Assembly (NCBI GenBank): GCA_027623615.1
Contig: JAQBVH010000106.1
Coordinates: forward strand, 1-8,253
Length of the DNA stretch: 8,253 nt
Direction of reading: 5' to 3'
Source: Planctomycetota bacterium
GTDB taxonomy: Bacteria; Planctomycetota; UBA1135; GCA-002686595
The notes beneath the pieces are model-generated. The model ran no database searches. It was not told the DNA's origin and saw only the letters and a list, made by a program, of their open reading frames with translations. This document shows positions 1 through 6,585 of this stretch, piece by piece; the stretch's first letter is position 1, and each line of letters begins with the position of its first letter. Position numbers and translations under genes: made by a program.

Positions 1-2142
1 GGTCTGAGCCTCGACACCGCGACCGGGACCGTGAGCGGTACGCCAGGCCAGGAGACCGGACGCATGGAGTATCTGGTCACCGCCTTCGGCCCCGGCGGAT
101 CGACCACGGGGATCCTCGATCTGGAGGTCCTGCACCCCGCGCGCTTCGCGTATGCCGCCGGCGCGGACGACACGATCGGCATCTACACGATCGACGCCTT
201 CGACGGCGGCCTGCGCTTTCACGGGCTGCACCACCACGAGGCCCCCGACGCAGCGGCCGAGCAGATTGCGGTCCACCCCAACGGGCGCTTCCTCTACGTC
301 CCCAACCTCGGCAAGGTCCAGTCGAACTCCACCGTGACGGCCTACTCGGTCCATGCTGGCAAGGGTTCCCTGGGGCTTGTCGGTCACGCGGTCATCGGCG
401 AGGGACCTCACCGCCTCGCCATCCACCCGAACGGCAGGACGTTGTACGGGGTGTCCTACAGCGACCACACGATCCACGTCTACAGTGTCAATCAGATCAC
501 CGGCGCGCTGACCGTCAAGCAGGTCATCGGGACCAACACCGGGCCGGAGCGCCTCTCGGTCGACCCGCTGGGTCGCTTCCTGTACGTCGCGCATCGGCCG
601 TCGGCGGACATCGCGGCGTTCTCGATCGAGGCGGACGGCAGCCTGACTGCGGACATCGGCGGGTTCAACTACTACGCCTTCATCCCGAGCGACGTCGAGG
701 TCGACCACGCAGGCACCTTCGCCTACTTCACCTTCGAGGTGACCGACGCCCTCGTCTCGTACTCGATCCACCCGGTCTCTGGCGAGCTCGGCGGTATCAA
801 GGAGACCCCGACCACGGGCAAGCCCGCCGCGCTCAGGATCCACCCCAAGAAGCGCTACGCCTACGTCGCTTGCTCGGACACGAACACCCTGGACGTGTTC
901 ACCCTCGACCCGGTCCACGGTGGCGCCTCGCTCCTCGAGACCCACGCCACGGGCCTGACCCCGACCGCGGTCGAGTTCGATCCTTCGGGACGTCAGCTCT
1001 ACGTCCTCAGCGAGGACTCGAACGAGGTGCGCTCCTTCGCCGCCGACCAGAAGACCGGGCTCTTGACCCCGCTCGACACGGTGCGCACCCGCACCGAGGC
1101 CGTGCACTTCGGCTTCCAGCGCGGCGAGAAGCCCGCCCAGCCGAGGGAGGAGTTCCTGTACGTCGTGAACTCGGACTCGGATGACGTGGCCGGCTTCTCG
1201 ATCGACGCGAGCTCCGGTTTGCTGACCTCCAGCGGCAGCAGCCTGACGGGTCAGAACCCTGCGGACGTCGCGGTCGACCCCCTCGGTCGCTACATCTGGG
1301 TCGCCAACGTCGCCGACAGCTCGATCAGCATCTTCAAGATCACGCCGGGGACCGGTGAGCTTGTCCCCTCGGGCCTACCCTACCAGCTCGGCGTCGACCC
1401 CGGCGGTCTGTCCGTCGACCCTGCCGGTGACTATCTCTACGTGAGCCTGCCGGAAGACGACGAGATCGTCGGTCTGCGCATCCTCGCGAACGGAGACCTG
1501 ACCGAGGTCGATCGCACCTCCTTCGGGGACGGTCCCACCAGCGTGTCGATCGACCCGACAGGCCAGTTTCTGTGCGTGTCGAACCTCGGCAGTGTCCCCC
1601 ACACGGTCTCGGCCATCCGCGTGCTGAAGGGTGAGTTCCTCGCCACCACACCGGAAGCGGCGGCTCCCGGCCATCCCGGCCGCTTGAGCTTCGCGCCCGA
1701 CGGAATGCACGCCTACGTGGCCCTGGCCGGCTCGAAGCTGATCGTGCCCTACTCGATCGATGCGGACACTGGCGCCCTCACGATCCAGGTTGCGGGCTCG
1801 ATCGCAGTCGACACCGCCCCGTCCGCTGTAAGCCTGACCCCGGACGGCCGCTTCGCCTTCGCCGCGGTCCCAGGCAACGTCAACCAGAACGGCTACGTCG
1901 CCGCCTTCGCCATCGACGAGAGCAACGGCAAGCTGAGCGCCGCGGGAACCTTCATCGACGGCATGTCGCCGGTCGACCTGGAGGTCGGCCCGACGAGCCG
2001 GTACCTCTACGTGGCCAACGGCCAGGGCGACGACCTGACCGTCTTCACGATCGACGCCGATAGCGGCTCCCTGACGGTGCTGAGCAACACTCCCGCCGGC
2101 CTGAAGCCAGAGGCCCTGATCCTCGCGATCAAGGTCGACTGA
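1..2142 (+). CDS. Putative-Ig plus 14-blade lactonase-type beta-propeller protein, 5' end missing
   Basis: The reading frame is open from base 1 (713 visible codons). The first GTG (31) and ATG (64) are not credible starts, because codons 1-15 already read GLSLDTATGTVSGTP, the C-terminal signature of a putative Ig (He_PIG) domain, and the same domain is complete in the paralogue at 4094. The Ig remnant covers codons 1-45. From codon 49 I count 14 repeats of 45-53 residues with the pattern [LA]YVAN..D..I..[FY].ID..TG.L....G..P....[IV].P.GR[FY], typical of 7-bladed lactonase (Pgl/YncE-like) propellers. Codons 49-385 would form propeller 1 and 386-713 propeller 2. The protein ends right after blade 14, with no anchor or sorting tail. 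By analogy with the paralogue the missing N-terminus should carry a lipoprotein signal peptide. Enzymatic lactonase activity cannot be claimed; a surface or periplasmic binding role is equally possible. The family call is strong, the function unknown. Confidence 0.9.
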   Translation, partial: GLSLDTATGTVSGTPGQETGRMEYLVTAFGPGGSTTGILDLEVLHPARFAYAAGADDTIGIYTIDAFDGGLRFHGLHHHEAPDAAAEQIAVHPNGRFLYVPNLGKVQSNSTVTAYSVHAGKGSLGLVGHAVIGEGPHRLAIHPNGRTLYGVSYSDHTIHVYSVNQITGALTVKQVIGTNTGPERLSVDPLGRFLYVAHRPSADIAAFSIEADGSLTADIGGFNYYAFIPSDVEVDHAGTFAYFTFEVTDALVSYSIHPVSGELGGIKETPTTGKPAALRIHPKKRYAYVACSDTNTLDVFTLDPVHGGASLLETHATGLTPTAVEFDPSGRQLYVLSEDSNEVRSFAADQKTGLLTPLDTVRTRTEAVHFGFQRGEKPAQPREEFLYVVNSDSDDVAGFSIDASSGLLTSSGSSLTGQNPADVAVDPLGRYIWVANVADSSISIFKITPGTGELVPSGLPYQLGVDPGGLSVDPAGDYLYVSLPEDDEIVGLRILANGDLTEVDRTSFGDGPTSVSIDPTGQFLCVSNLGSVPHTVSAIRVLKGEFLATTPEAAAPGHPGRLSFAPDGMHAYVALAGSKLIVPYSIDADTGALTIQVAGSIAVDTAPSAVSLTPDGRFAFAAVPGNVNQNGYVAAFAIDESNGKLSAAGTFIDGMSPVDLEVGPTSRYLYVANGQGDDLTVFTIDADSGSLTVLSNTPAGLKPEALILAIKVD

Positions 2143-2159
2143 GGCGGGTCGCGGCTGGT

Positions 2160-2165
2160 TCTAAT
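2160..2165 (+). promoter_or_regulatory. Possible -10 element for a leaderless transferase mRNA
   Basis: TCTAAT matches the bacterial -10 consensus TATAAT at 5 of 6 bases, in otherwise GC-rich sequence. It ends 7 nt before the ATG at 2173, so transcription could start at or next to that codon and give a leaderless mRNA. No clear -35 hexamer is visible about 17 nt upstream, where the 3' end of the previous gene lies. The hexamer overlaps the first candidate ATG (2164), so if it is a promoter the protein would start at 2173. This is inference from one short motif. Confidence 0.3.
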
Positions 2166-3888
2166 GGGGAGCATGAGCTCCCCTACCGCCGCTGCCCTGC
2201 TGCTAGTCCTCCTGCCGACCCTGGTCCTCGCCCAGGACCGGATCACGGGTCGTGCGTTCGCGACCCGCAGTCCGGTTCTGGCGCGCAACGGGATGGCCGC
2301 CACGAGCCAGCCCCTGGCCACCCAGGTGGCTCTCGACGTGCTCAAGCGCGGCGGCTCGGCGGTGGACGCAGCCATCGCGGCCAACGCCATGCTGGGTCTG
2401 GTCGAGCCCACCGGCTGCGGCGTCGGTGGTGACCTGTTCGCGATCGTGTGGGACAGCAACGGCAAGCAGCTGCACGGCCTCAACGCGAGCGGCCGGTCGC
2501 CGCAGGGCCTGACCCTCGACACGCTCCGCGAGCGACTCGCGGCCGAGGATCAGGACGAGATCCCCCCCTACGGTCCGCTGCCCGTCAGCGTGCCCGGCTG
2601 CGTCGACGGCTGGTTCGAGCTCCATGAGCGCTTCGGCAAGTTGCCGATGGCCGCCGTGCTCGCACCTGCGATCGCCTACGCGGAGGAGGGCGCGCCGATC
2701 AGTGAGGTGATCGCCCACTACTGGGGCATCGGCGTCGAACGGCTGGCTGAGTACCCCAACTTCAAGGACACCTTCGCGCCGGGTGGGGCCGCGCCCCGCG
2801 TGGGCGAGGTGTTCCAGAACCCCGGCCTGGCGCGCACCTACCGGGCGCTGTCCGAACACGGCCGCGATGCGTTCTATCGCGGTGAGCTCACGCCCGTGAT
2901 CGCCGCCGCCGTCCAGGAGCTCGGCGGGTACCTGACCGTCGAGGACCTCGAGTCCCACCGCAGTGAATGGGTCGCGCCGGTCTCGACCAGCTACCGGGGC
3001 GTCGAGCTCTGGGAGCTGCCCCCCAACGGACAGGGCATCGCCGCCCTGCAAATGCTCAACGTCCTCGAAGCCTATGACCTGGCTGGCATGGGCTACGGCA
3101 GCGCGGAGTACGCGCACGTGTTCCTCGAGGCCAAGAAGCTGGCCTTCGAGGACCGAGCGCGCTTCTACGCGGACCCTGCCATGGTCGACGTCCCAGTCGA
3201 CGCGCTGATCTCCAAGGAGTACGCCGCGCAGCGCCGCGCGTCGATCGACCTCGAGCGCGCGTCGCAGGTCCTCGCACCGGGAGACCCGGCAGGTCTCGAA
3301 GAGGGCGACACGGTGTATCTGTGTACCGCGGACCGCTGGGGCAACATGGTCTCGCTCATCCAGAGCAACTACCGAGGCATGGGCTCGGGGGTCACGCCAA
3401 AGGGCCTCGGCTTCTGTCTCCAGGATCGGGGCCAGCTGTTCGCCCTCGAGGACGCGCACCTCAATGTCTACGCGCCCGGAAAGCGGCCCTTCCACACGAT
3501 CATCCCGGCGTTCCTCACGAAGGACGGTGCGCCCTACATGGCCTTCGGGGTCATGGGCGGAGCGACCCAGCCCCAGGGCCACGTACAGATCGTGGTCAAC
3601 CTGGTCGACTTCGGCATGAACGTGCAGGAGGCCGGTGATGCGCCGCGCCTGCTGCACCAGGGCTCCTCCCAGCCCACGGGGACGCGCATGGTCGACGGGG
3701 GCACGGTCCACCTCGAGGCCGGGTACGCGGACTGGGAAGTCGTGCGCGCCTTGAGCGCGCGTGGACACAACCTCACCTGGAACGTGGGCAGCTTCGGGGG
3801 GTACCAGGGCATCCTCCTGGATGCCGAGCAGGGCGTGTACCACGGCGCTTCCGAGAGCCGCAAGGACGGGCACGCCGCAGGCTACTGA
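2164..3888 (+). CDS. Secreted gamma-glutamyltransferase-family Ntn-hydrolase (YwrD-like subgroup)
   Basis: This is a 574-residue member of the gamma-glutamyltransferase family, self-cleaving N-terminal-nucleophile enzymes that transfer or hydrolyse gamma-glutamyl groups such as that of glutathione. Residues 9-23 form a hydrophobic signal segment with a likely cut after VLA (23/24); the region before it has no Lys or Arg. Family landmarks: GGSAVDAAIAANAMLGLVEP then GCGVGGD near residues 58-84, substrate-binding Arg111 in NASGRSP, the processing/nucleophile Thr383 in GDTVYL, and the oxyanion Gly465-Gly466. The E. coli NQMDDF segment is replaced by LQDRGQLF, the lid loop appears absent, and KRPFHT stands where E. 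coli has the substrate-binding serine pair. These are features of the YwrD-type subgroup, which tends toward hydrolysis. The gene lies 21 bp after the propeller gene. ATG 2164 is chosen as the longest start; ATG 2173 is also possible and neither has a well-spaced ribosome site. A related acylase specificity cannot be excluded. Confidence 0.93.
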   Translation: MGSMSSPTAAALLLVLLPTLVLAQDRITGRAFATRSPVLARNGMAATSQPLATQVALDVLKRGGSAVDAAIAANAMLGLVEPTGCGVGGDLFAIVWDSNGKQLHGLNASGRSPQGLTLDTLRERLAAEDQDEIPPYGPLPVSVPGCVDGWFELHERFGKLPMAAVLAPAIAYAEEGAPISEVIAHYWGIGVERLAEYPNFKDTFAPGGAAPRVGEVFQNPGLARTYRALSEHGRDAFYRGELTPVIAAAVQELGGYLTVEDLESHRSEWVAPVSTSYRGVELWELPPNGQGIAALQMLNVLEAYDLAGMGYGSAEYAHVFLEAKKLAFEDRARFYADPAMVDVPVDALISKEYAAQRRASIDLERASQVLAPGDPAGLEEGDTVYLCTADRWGNMVSLIQSNYRGMGSGVTPKGLGFCLQDRGQLFALEDAHLNVYAPGKRPFHTIIPAFLTKDGAPYMAFGVMGGATQPQGHVQIVVNLVDFGMNVQEAGDAPRLLHQGSSQPTGTRMVDGGTVHLEAGYADWEVVRALSARGHNLTWNVGSFGGYQGILLDAEQGVYHGASESRKDGHAAGY

Positions 3889-3891
3889 CGC

Positions 3892-3905
3892 GCGAGGGCC
3901 CTCGC
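3892..3905 (+). terminator. Perfect 14-bp palindrome just after the transferase stop
   Basis: GCGAGGGCCCTCGC is an uninterrupted palindrome starting 4 nt after the stop codon at 3886-3888. As RNA it would form a 5-bp stem with a GGCC loop. There is no T-tract after it, so it is at best a weak terminator; it could equally be a dimeric protein site or chance in GC-rich DNA. Confidence 0.25.
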
Positions 3906-3906
3906 C

Positions 3907-3916
3907 GGAGGTGATC
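3907..3916 (+). promoter_or_regulatory. Perfect 10-base Shine-Dalgarno sequence
   Basis: GGAGGTGATC is fully complementary to the conserved 3' end of bacterial 16S rRNA (the GATCACCTCC segment). The large genes in this window have weak or poorly spaced ribosome sites, so this perfect match stands out. The next in-frame start is ATG 3923, 11 nt after the GGAGG core, which is slightly long but usable. Confidence 0.4.
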
Positions 3917-3922
3917 GCGAGG

Positions 3923-4030
3923 ATGACCGAGATGAGGCACGGGCGCGATGGTGCCCCCCTGGACCGCATCAGATCGGGGCGCGCGAATCCCGGCGTGGAT
4001 GGGGGCCCGCGCGGAGTGGCCTTGCGTTAG
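3923..4030 (+). CDS. Possible 35-residue basic peptide (small ORF)
   Basis: This ORF begins at ATG 3923, after the perfect Shine-Dalgarno sequence at 3907-3916, and ends at TAG 4028-4030. The peptide is Arg- and Gly-rich (it starts MTEMRHGRDG), has no hydrophobic segment, and resembles no family I recognise. It lies wholly inside the spacer between the transferase and the second propeller gene and stops 63 nt before the latter's ATG, where a leader peptide could sit. The only support is the ribosome site; the composition is what GC-rich non-coding DNA would also give. It may be non-coding. Confidence 0.22.
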   Translation: MTEMRHGRDGAPLDRIRSGRANPGVDGGPRGVALR

Positions 4031-4069
4031 CCTGGAATTGGCTCGTCCGGTTCGTAGGCGGACGTGCTC

Positions 4070-4089
4070 GGAAAGGACCTCCTCTTTCC
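4070..4089 (+). promoter_or_regulatory. Hairpin holding the likely ribosome site of the second propeller gene
   Basis: GGAAAG (4070-4075) pairs perfectly with CTTTCC (4084-4089) across an 8-nt loop. The only Shine-Dalgarno-like sequence before ATG 4094, AAAGGA at 4072-4077, lies in the left arm and the loop. Its spacing to ATG 4094 is long (16 nt). The stem would hide most of the ribosome site and ends only 4 nt before the start codon, so it could lower translation initiation. The structure is short and unproven. Confidence 0.3.
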
Positions 4090-4093
4090 CACC

Positions 4094-6475
4094 ATGCGAC
4101 GCATCATGCTCTCCCGTTCTGCCCACCGATCCGTTCTGATTCTCGCTGCACTCCTGTCCGCCTGTGGAGGTGGCGGAGGTTCGGGGAGCGGCTCCTCGAC
4201 CCCCGGCGGCCCGACTGGGCTGACCTACGGCGAGAACCTGTTCGTCGTGCTCCTCGGCGCGGAGATCGAGCCGCTCGTCCCCGCTGTGCAGGGGGTCGTG
4301 ACGACCTGGACGATCACGCCCGCGGCCTTGCCGCCGGGCCTGGGTTTCGACGCGGCCAGCGGTCGGATCAGCGGCACGCCAAGCACCCTCACCGCGCGTG
4401 AGACCTTCAAGATCGAGGCTGGTAACGCGAACGGGTCGACCTCGATCGAGATCGACCTGCGCGTGGCTGAGCCGGCCAACTTCCTGCACGTGGCCCAGAG
4501 CGACGGCACGCTGTCGACCCTGGTCGTCGACGTCGTGCGTGGGGAGGTCGACTCCTTCGGATACCAGGCCGATCCGGCCGGCTTCCCAGTCCCGGAGCGG
4601 GCGGTCGCCCACCCCTCGGGGAAGGCGCTCTACGTCCCGAACCTCGGGAACGCGCTCAACGACTCGAACATCTCCACCTTCGGGATCGACAGCCGAGGGC
4701 AGCTGACGCCGCTCACCCCGGCCCCGGTGGGCCCGGGACCGCATGACTTCGTGCTGCGCTCGGACGGGGCCGCTGCGTACGCGGTCTGCCGGGGGTCGGA
4801 TGAGCTGCTCGCCTACAAGGTCGACCCGGTCACCCTCGAGCTGAACGGCTTCGTGGGCAACCCTCAAGTGATCGTCGGGGACCAGCCGATCGCGCTGGCA
4901 ATCGACCCGCTGAACGCCATTGCCTACGTGGCGAACGAGGCCTCGACCGACATCACGCTGGTCCATCTCGACCGGGTCAGCGGTGAACCGACCGGGGCGA
5001 CCAGCACGTTCTTCCTGAACAACGGGAAGCCGGGAGACCTCGCCATCGACCCGACGGGGCGGCTGCTCTTCGTCACCCTGATCAACTTCAAGCTGGTCCT
5101 GGCCACGATCATCGACCAGAACACGGGCCACCTCACGGTGGTCGGCAGCGCGCCCACCGGGAACACGCCGCGGGCGATCGCGGTCCACCCCGACGGGGAC
5201 TACCTCCTGGTCGTCAACGAGGGGGATGACAGCATCAGTGCCTACGAGGTCGACCCGGCAACGGGCAAGATGACGGCGGGTGGGCCAGCGCTGGTCGTCG
5301 GTGGCGACCCGACGGACCTGCGCATCGAGGACTCCGGCAAGAGCGCTTTCTTGTGTTGCCGCTCGGCCTCCGAGATCGTCACCCTCGACCTGGCCGACCG
5401 CCTGAACCCCACCGTCGCCTGGCGCACACGCACGCGCAAGTCGCCCCTGGCCCTGGGCGTCCTCGGTGGCGGGCGCCCGATCCGGCTCCAGGCCGAACGG
5501 CTCTATGCGCTGAACATCGGAGACGCCTCGATCTCGAGCTACGCGGTCGAACCGAACACGGGCGCGTTGACCGAGTCCGGGCCCGCCGTGCTCACGGGAC
5601 CTCAGCCGACAGCCATGGCGCTCGACCCCCTGGGCCGCTTCCTCTGGGCAGCGTCCGCCGGAGACGACGGCGTCCAGGCCTACAAGGTCGACGAGGTCAC
5701 CGGCGTGCCGACCGCTAGCGGCTCGGTGACGGCGACCGATGCCGACCCGGCGGGGCTGGCCGTGGATCCCGCGGGGCGAGTCCTGTTCGTGACCAGCGCG
5801 GTCACCGATCAGCTGACCAGCTTCGCGATTCACCAGGGCAACGGCACGCTGACGCCCGTGGACCTCGTGACGACCACCGTCGATCCGGGTACGATCAGCG
5901 TGGACCCGACCGGCCAGCTCGTGGCGACCGGCGACCAGGGGTCGGGCTTCGTCTCGGCCTTCCGCTTCGACCTGGCCGGGAACTTCGTCGAGCACCTCTC
6001 GGGGGACTTCGGGCCGGGCGACCCCTCGGGCCTGCACTGGAACCGCGCGGGAGACCGGCTCTACGTGGCACTCCCTGCGACCGATCTGGTCATGCACTAC
6101 GACCTGAACGCGCAGACCCTCGACCTGACCCTGATCAACCCGGGGGCCCCCGCGGAAGACCCGCTCGCGATCGTCCCCCACCCGTCCTTGCCGCAGGCCT
6201 ACAGCCCGATCACTGATCCCGCGTTCGAGGGACTGCAGTCGTTCGCGTTGGCCGAGGACGGCACGCCGACCTCGGAGGGCTTGCTGACCGGGGTGGGCCT
6301 GCTACCCGTCGACCTGGTCATCGATCCGGCTGGTCGGTTCCTCATCACCGCCAACCTGGGCGGAGACAACCTGAGCCGCTTCACCCTCGACGCCGCGGGG
6401 GCACCCACCTTCGCCGGGATGACCCCCGCGGGGAACGACCCGTTCGAGCTGGTGCTGCTGCGGAAGGCGAAGTAG
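4094..6475 (+). CDS. Lipoprotein with putative-Ig domain and 14-blade lactonase-type double beta-propeller
   Basis: From ATG 4094 the product is 793 residues. The N-terminus is a type II signal peptide: Arg residues near the start, a hydrophobic run (VLILAALL), then lipobox LSAC with Cys24 as the lipidated residue, followed by a flexible Gly/Ser linker (about 25-42). Residues 43-125 form a putative Ig (He_PIG) domain with the hallmark LPPGLGFDAASGRISGTP. From residue 130 there are 14 blade repeats of 44-52 residues in the Pgl/YncE lactonase pattern, split at about residue 470 into two seven-blade propellers. Blade 7 of the first set lacks the usual DP.GR ending and runs into a linker rich in Gly, Arg and Pro. 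The protein stops right after blade 14. It should be membrane-anchored, facing the periplasm or cell surface. It is a paralogue of the gene ending at 2142, matching domain for domain. GTG 4064 is an alternative start, but it lies upstream of the ribosome-site-like AAAGGA; ATG 4106 is also possible. The ligand is unknown. Confidence 0.92.
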   Translation: MRRIMLSRSAHRSVLILAALLSACGGGGGSGSGSSTPGGPTGLTYGENLFVVLLGAEIEPLVPAVQGVVTTWTITPAALPPGLGFDAASGRISGTPSTLTARETFKIEAGNANGSTSIEIDLRVAEPANFLHVAQSDGTLSTLVVDVVRGEVDSFGYQADPAGFPVPERAVAHPSGKALYVPNLGNALNDSNISTFGIDSRGQLTPLTPAPVGPGPHDFVLRSDGAAAYAVCRGSDELLAYKVDPVTLELNGFVGNPQVIVGDQPIALAIDPLNAIAYVANEASTDITLVHLDRVSGEPTGATSTFFLNNGKPGDLAIDPTGRLLFVTLINFKLVLATIIDQNTGHLTVVGSAPTGNTPRAIAVHPDGDYLLVVNEGDDSISAYEVDPATGKMTAGGPALVVGGDPTDLRIEDSGKSAFLCCRSASEIVTLDLADRLNPTVAWRTRTRKSPLALGVLGGGRPIRLQAERLYALNIGDASISSYAVEPNTGALTESGPAVLTGPQPTAMALDPLGRFLWAASAGDDGVQAYKVDEVTGVPTASGSVTATDADPAGLAVDPAGRVLFVTSAVTDQLTSFAIHQGNGTLTPVDLVTTTVDPGTISVDPTGQLVATGDQGSGFVSAFRFDLAGNFVEHLSGDFGPGDPSGLHWNRAGDRLYVALPATDLVMHYDLNAQTLDLTLINPGAPAEDPLAIVPHPSLPQAYSPITDPAFEGLQSFALAEDGTPTSEGLLTGVGLLPVDLVIDPAGRFLITANLGGDNLSRFTLDAAGAPTFAGMTPAGNDPFELVLLRKAK

Positions 6476-6512
6476 GCGCGGGCCCAGCTCCTCCCGGTCA
6501 GGAGCTCGCGCC
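6475..6512 (+). terminator. Bulged stem-loop after the second propeller gene, candidate terminator
   Basis: AGCTCCT (6486-6492) pairs perfectly with AGGAGCT (6500-6506) across a 7-nt loop. GGCGCG (6475-6480) then pairs with CGCGCC (6507-6512), leaving a 5-nt bulge at 6481-6485, for 13 pairs in total. It begins at the last base of the TAG stop. No U-tract follows, so it would have to act as the stem-only kind of terminator seen in high-GC bacteria, or as an mRNA 3'-end stabiliser. Confidence 0.42.
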
Positions 6513-6526
6513 GCGGGTGCGAGCTC
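6502..6526 (+). repeat. Intergenic hairpin repeat, copy 1
   Basis: GAGCTCGC (6502-6509) and GCGAGCTC (6519-6526) form a perfect 8-bp stem around the 9-nt loop GCCGCGGGT. A near copy with the same loop length and almost the same loop (GCCACGGGT) lies at 8098-8124. The left arm overlaps the right arm of the stem at 6486-6506, so the two structures cannot form together. The two-copy match suggests a dispersed hairpin element, but more copies would be needed to call a family. Confidence 0.45.
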
Positions 6527-6568
6527 ATGGCGCGCGACCGGCGGGGCCCGCTCCGCCCCCGGTCCCGG

Positions 6569-6574
6569 TAATCT
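6569..6574 (+). promoter_or_regulatory. Weak -10-like element before the acyl-CoA ligase
   Basis: TAATCT fits the minimal TAnnnT pattern of a -10 element and is the only AT-containing patch in the 110-bp spacer. It ends 11 nt before ATG 6586, so transcription would start within a few bases of the start codon. No -35 element or Shine-Dalgarno sequence is evident. An 8-bp bulged stem (ACCG..GGGG with CCCC..CGGT, 6537-6563) lies just upstream. Low confidence. Confidence 0.2.
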
Positions 6575-6585
6575 GTGCGCTGGGC

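Noticed and set aside
133..2142. Calling the propeller proteins 6-phosphogluconolactonases
   Set aside because: Only the propeller fold is visible. The proteins are exported or inferred to be, have two propellers each, and no catalytic residues can be assigned, so the cytoplasmic sugar-lactone role is not supported.
3936..3956. Short hairpins in the spacer (GGCAC/GTGCC at 3936-3955 or GGGCGC/GTGCCC at 3941-3956) as a terminator
   Set aside because: Only 5-6 pairs, no T-tract, and they overlap the candidate small ORF; such stems are common by chance in this composition.
2203..3969. A 588-codon open frame on the minus strand, opposite the transferase gene
   Set aside because: Low-complexity charged translation with no family motif; the plus strand carries all transferase signatures.
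3948..4139. A 63-codon plus-strand frame overlapping the start of the second propeller gene
   Set aside because: It has no ribosome site at proper spacing, a Cys/Arg/Ser/Pro-rich composition, and overlaps the signal peptide coding region in another frame.
3773..6181. An 802-codon open frame on the minus strand, opposite the second propeller gene
   Set aside because: It is a shadow: its translation is Arg/Asp/Gly/Val-rich with no recognisable domain, while the plus strand has a signal peptide, Ig domain and 14 regular repeats. Long antisense frames are expected in GC-rich genes.
6517..6585. GTG 6517 as the start of the acyl-CoA ligase
   Set aside because: It adds a Pro/Ala-rich stretch encoded by hairpin DNA, whereas the family's usual N-terminus begins at ATG 6586.
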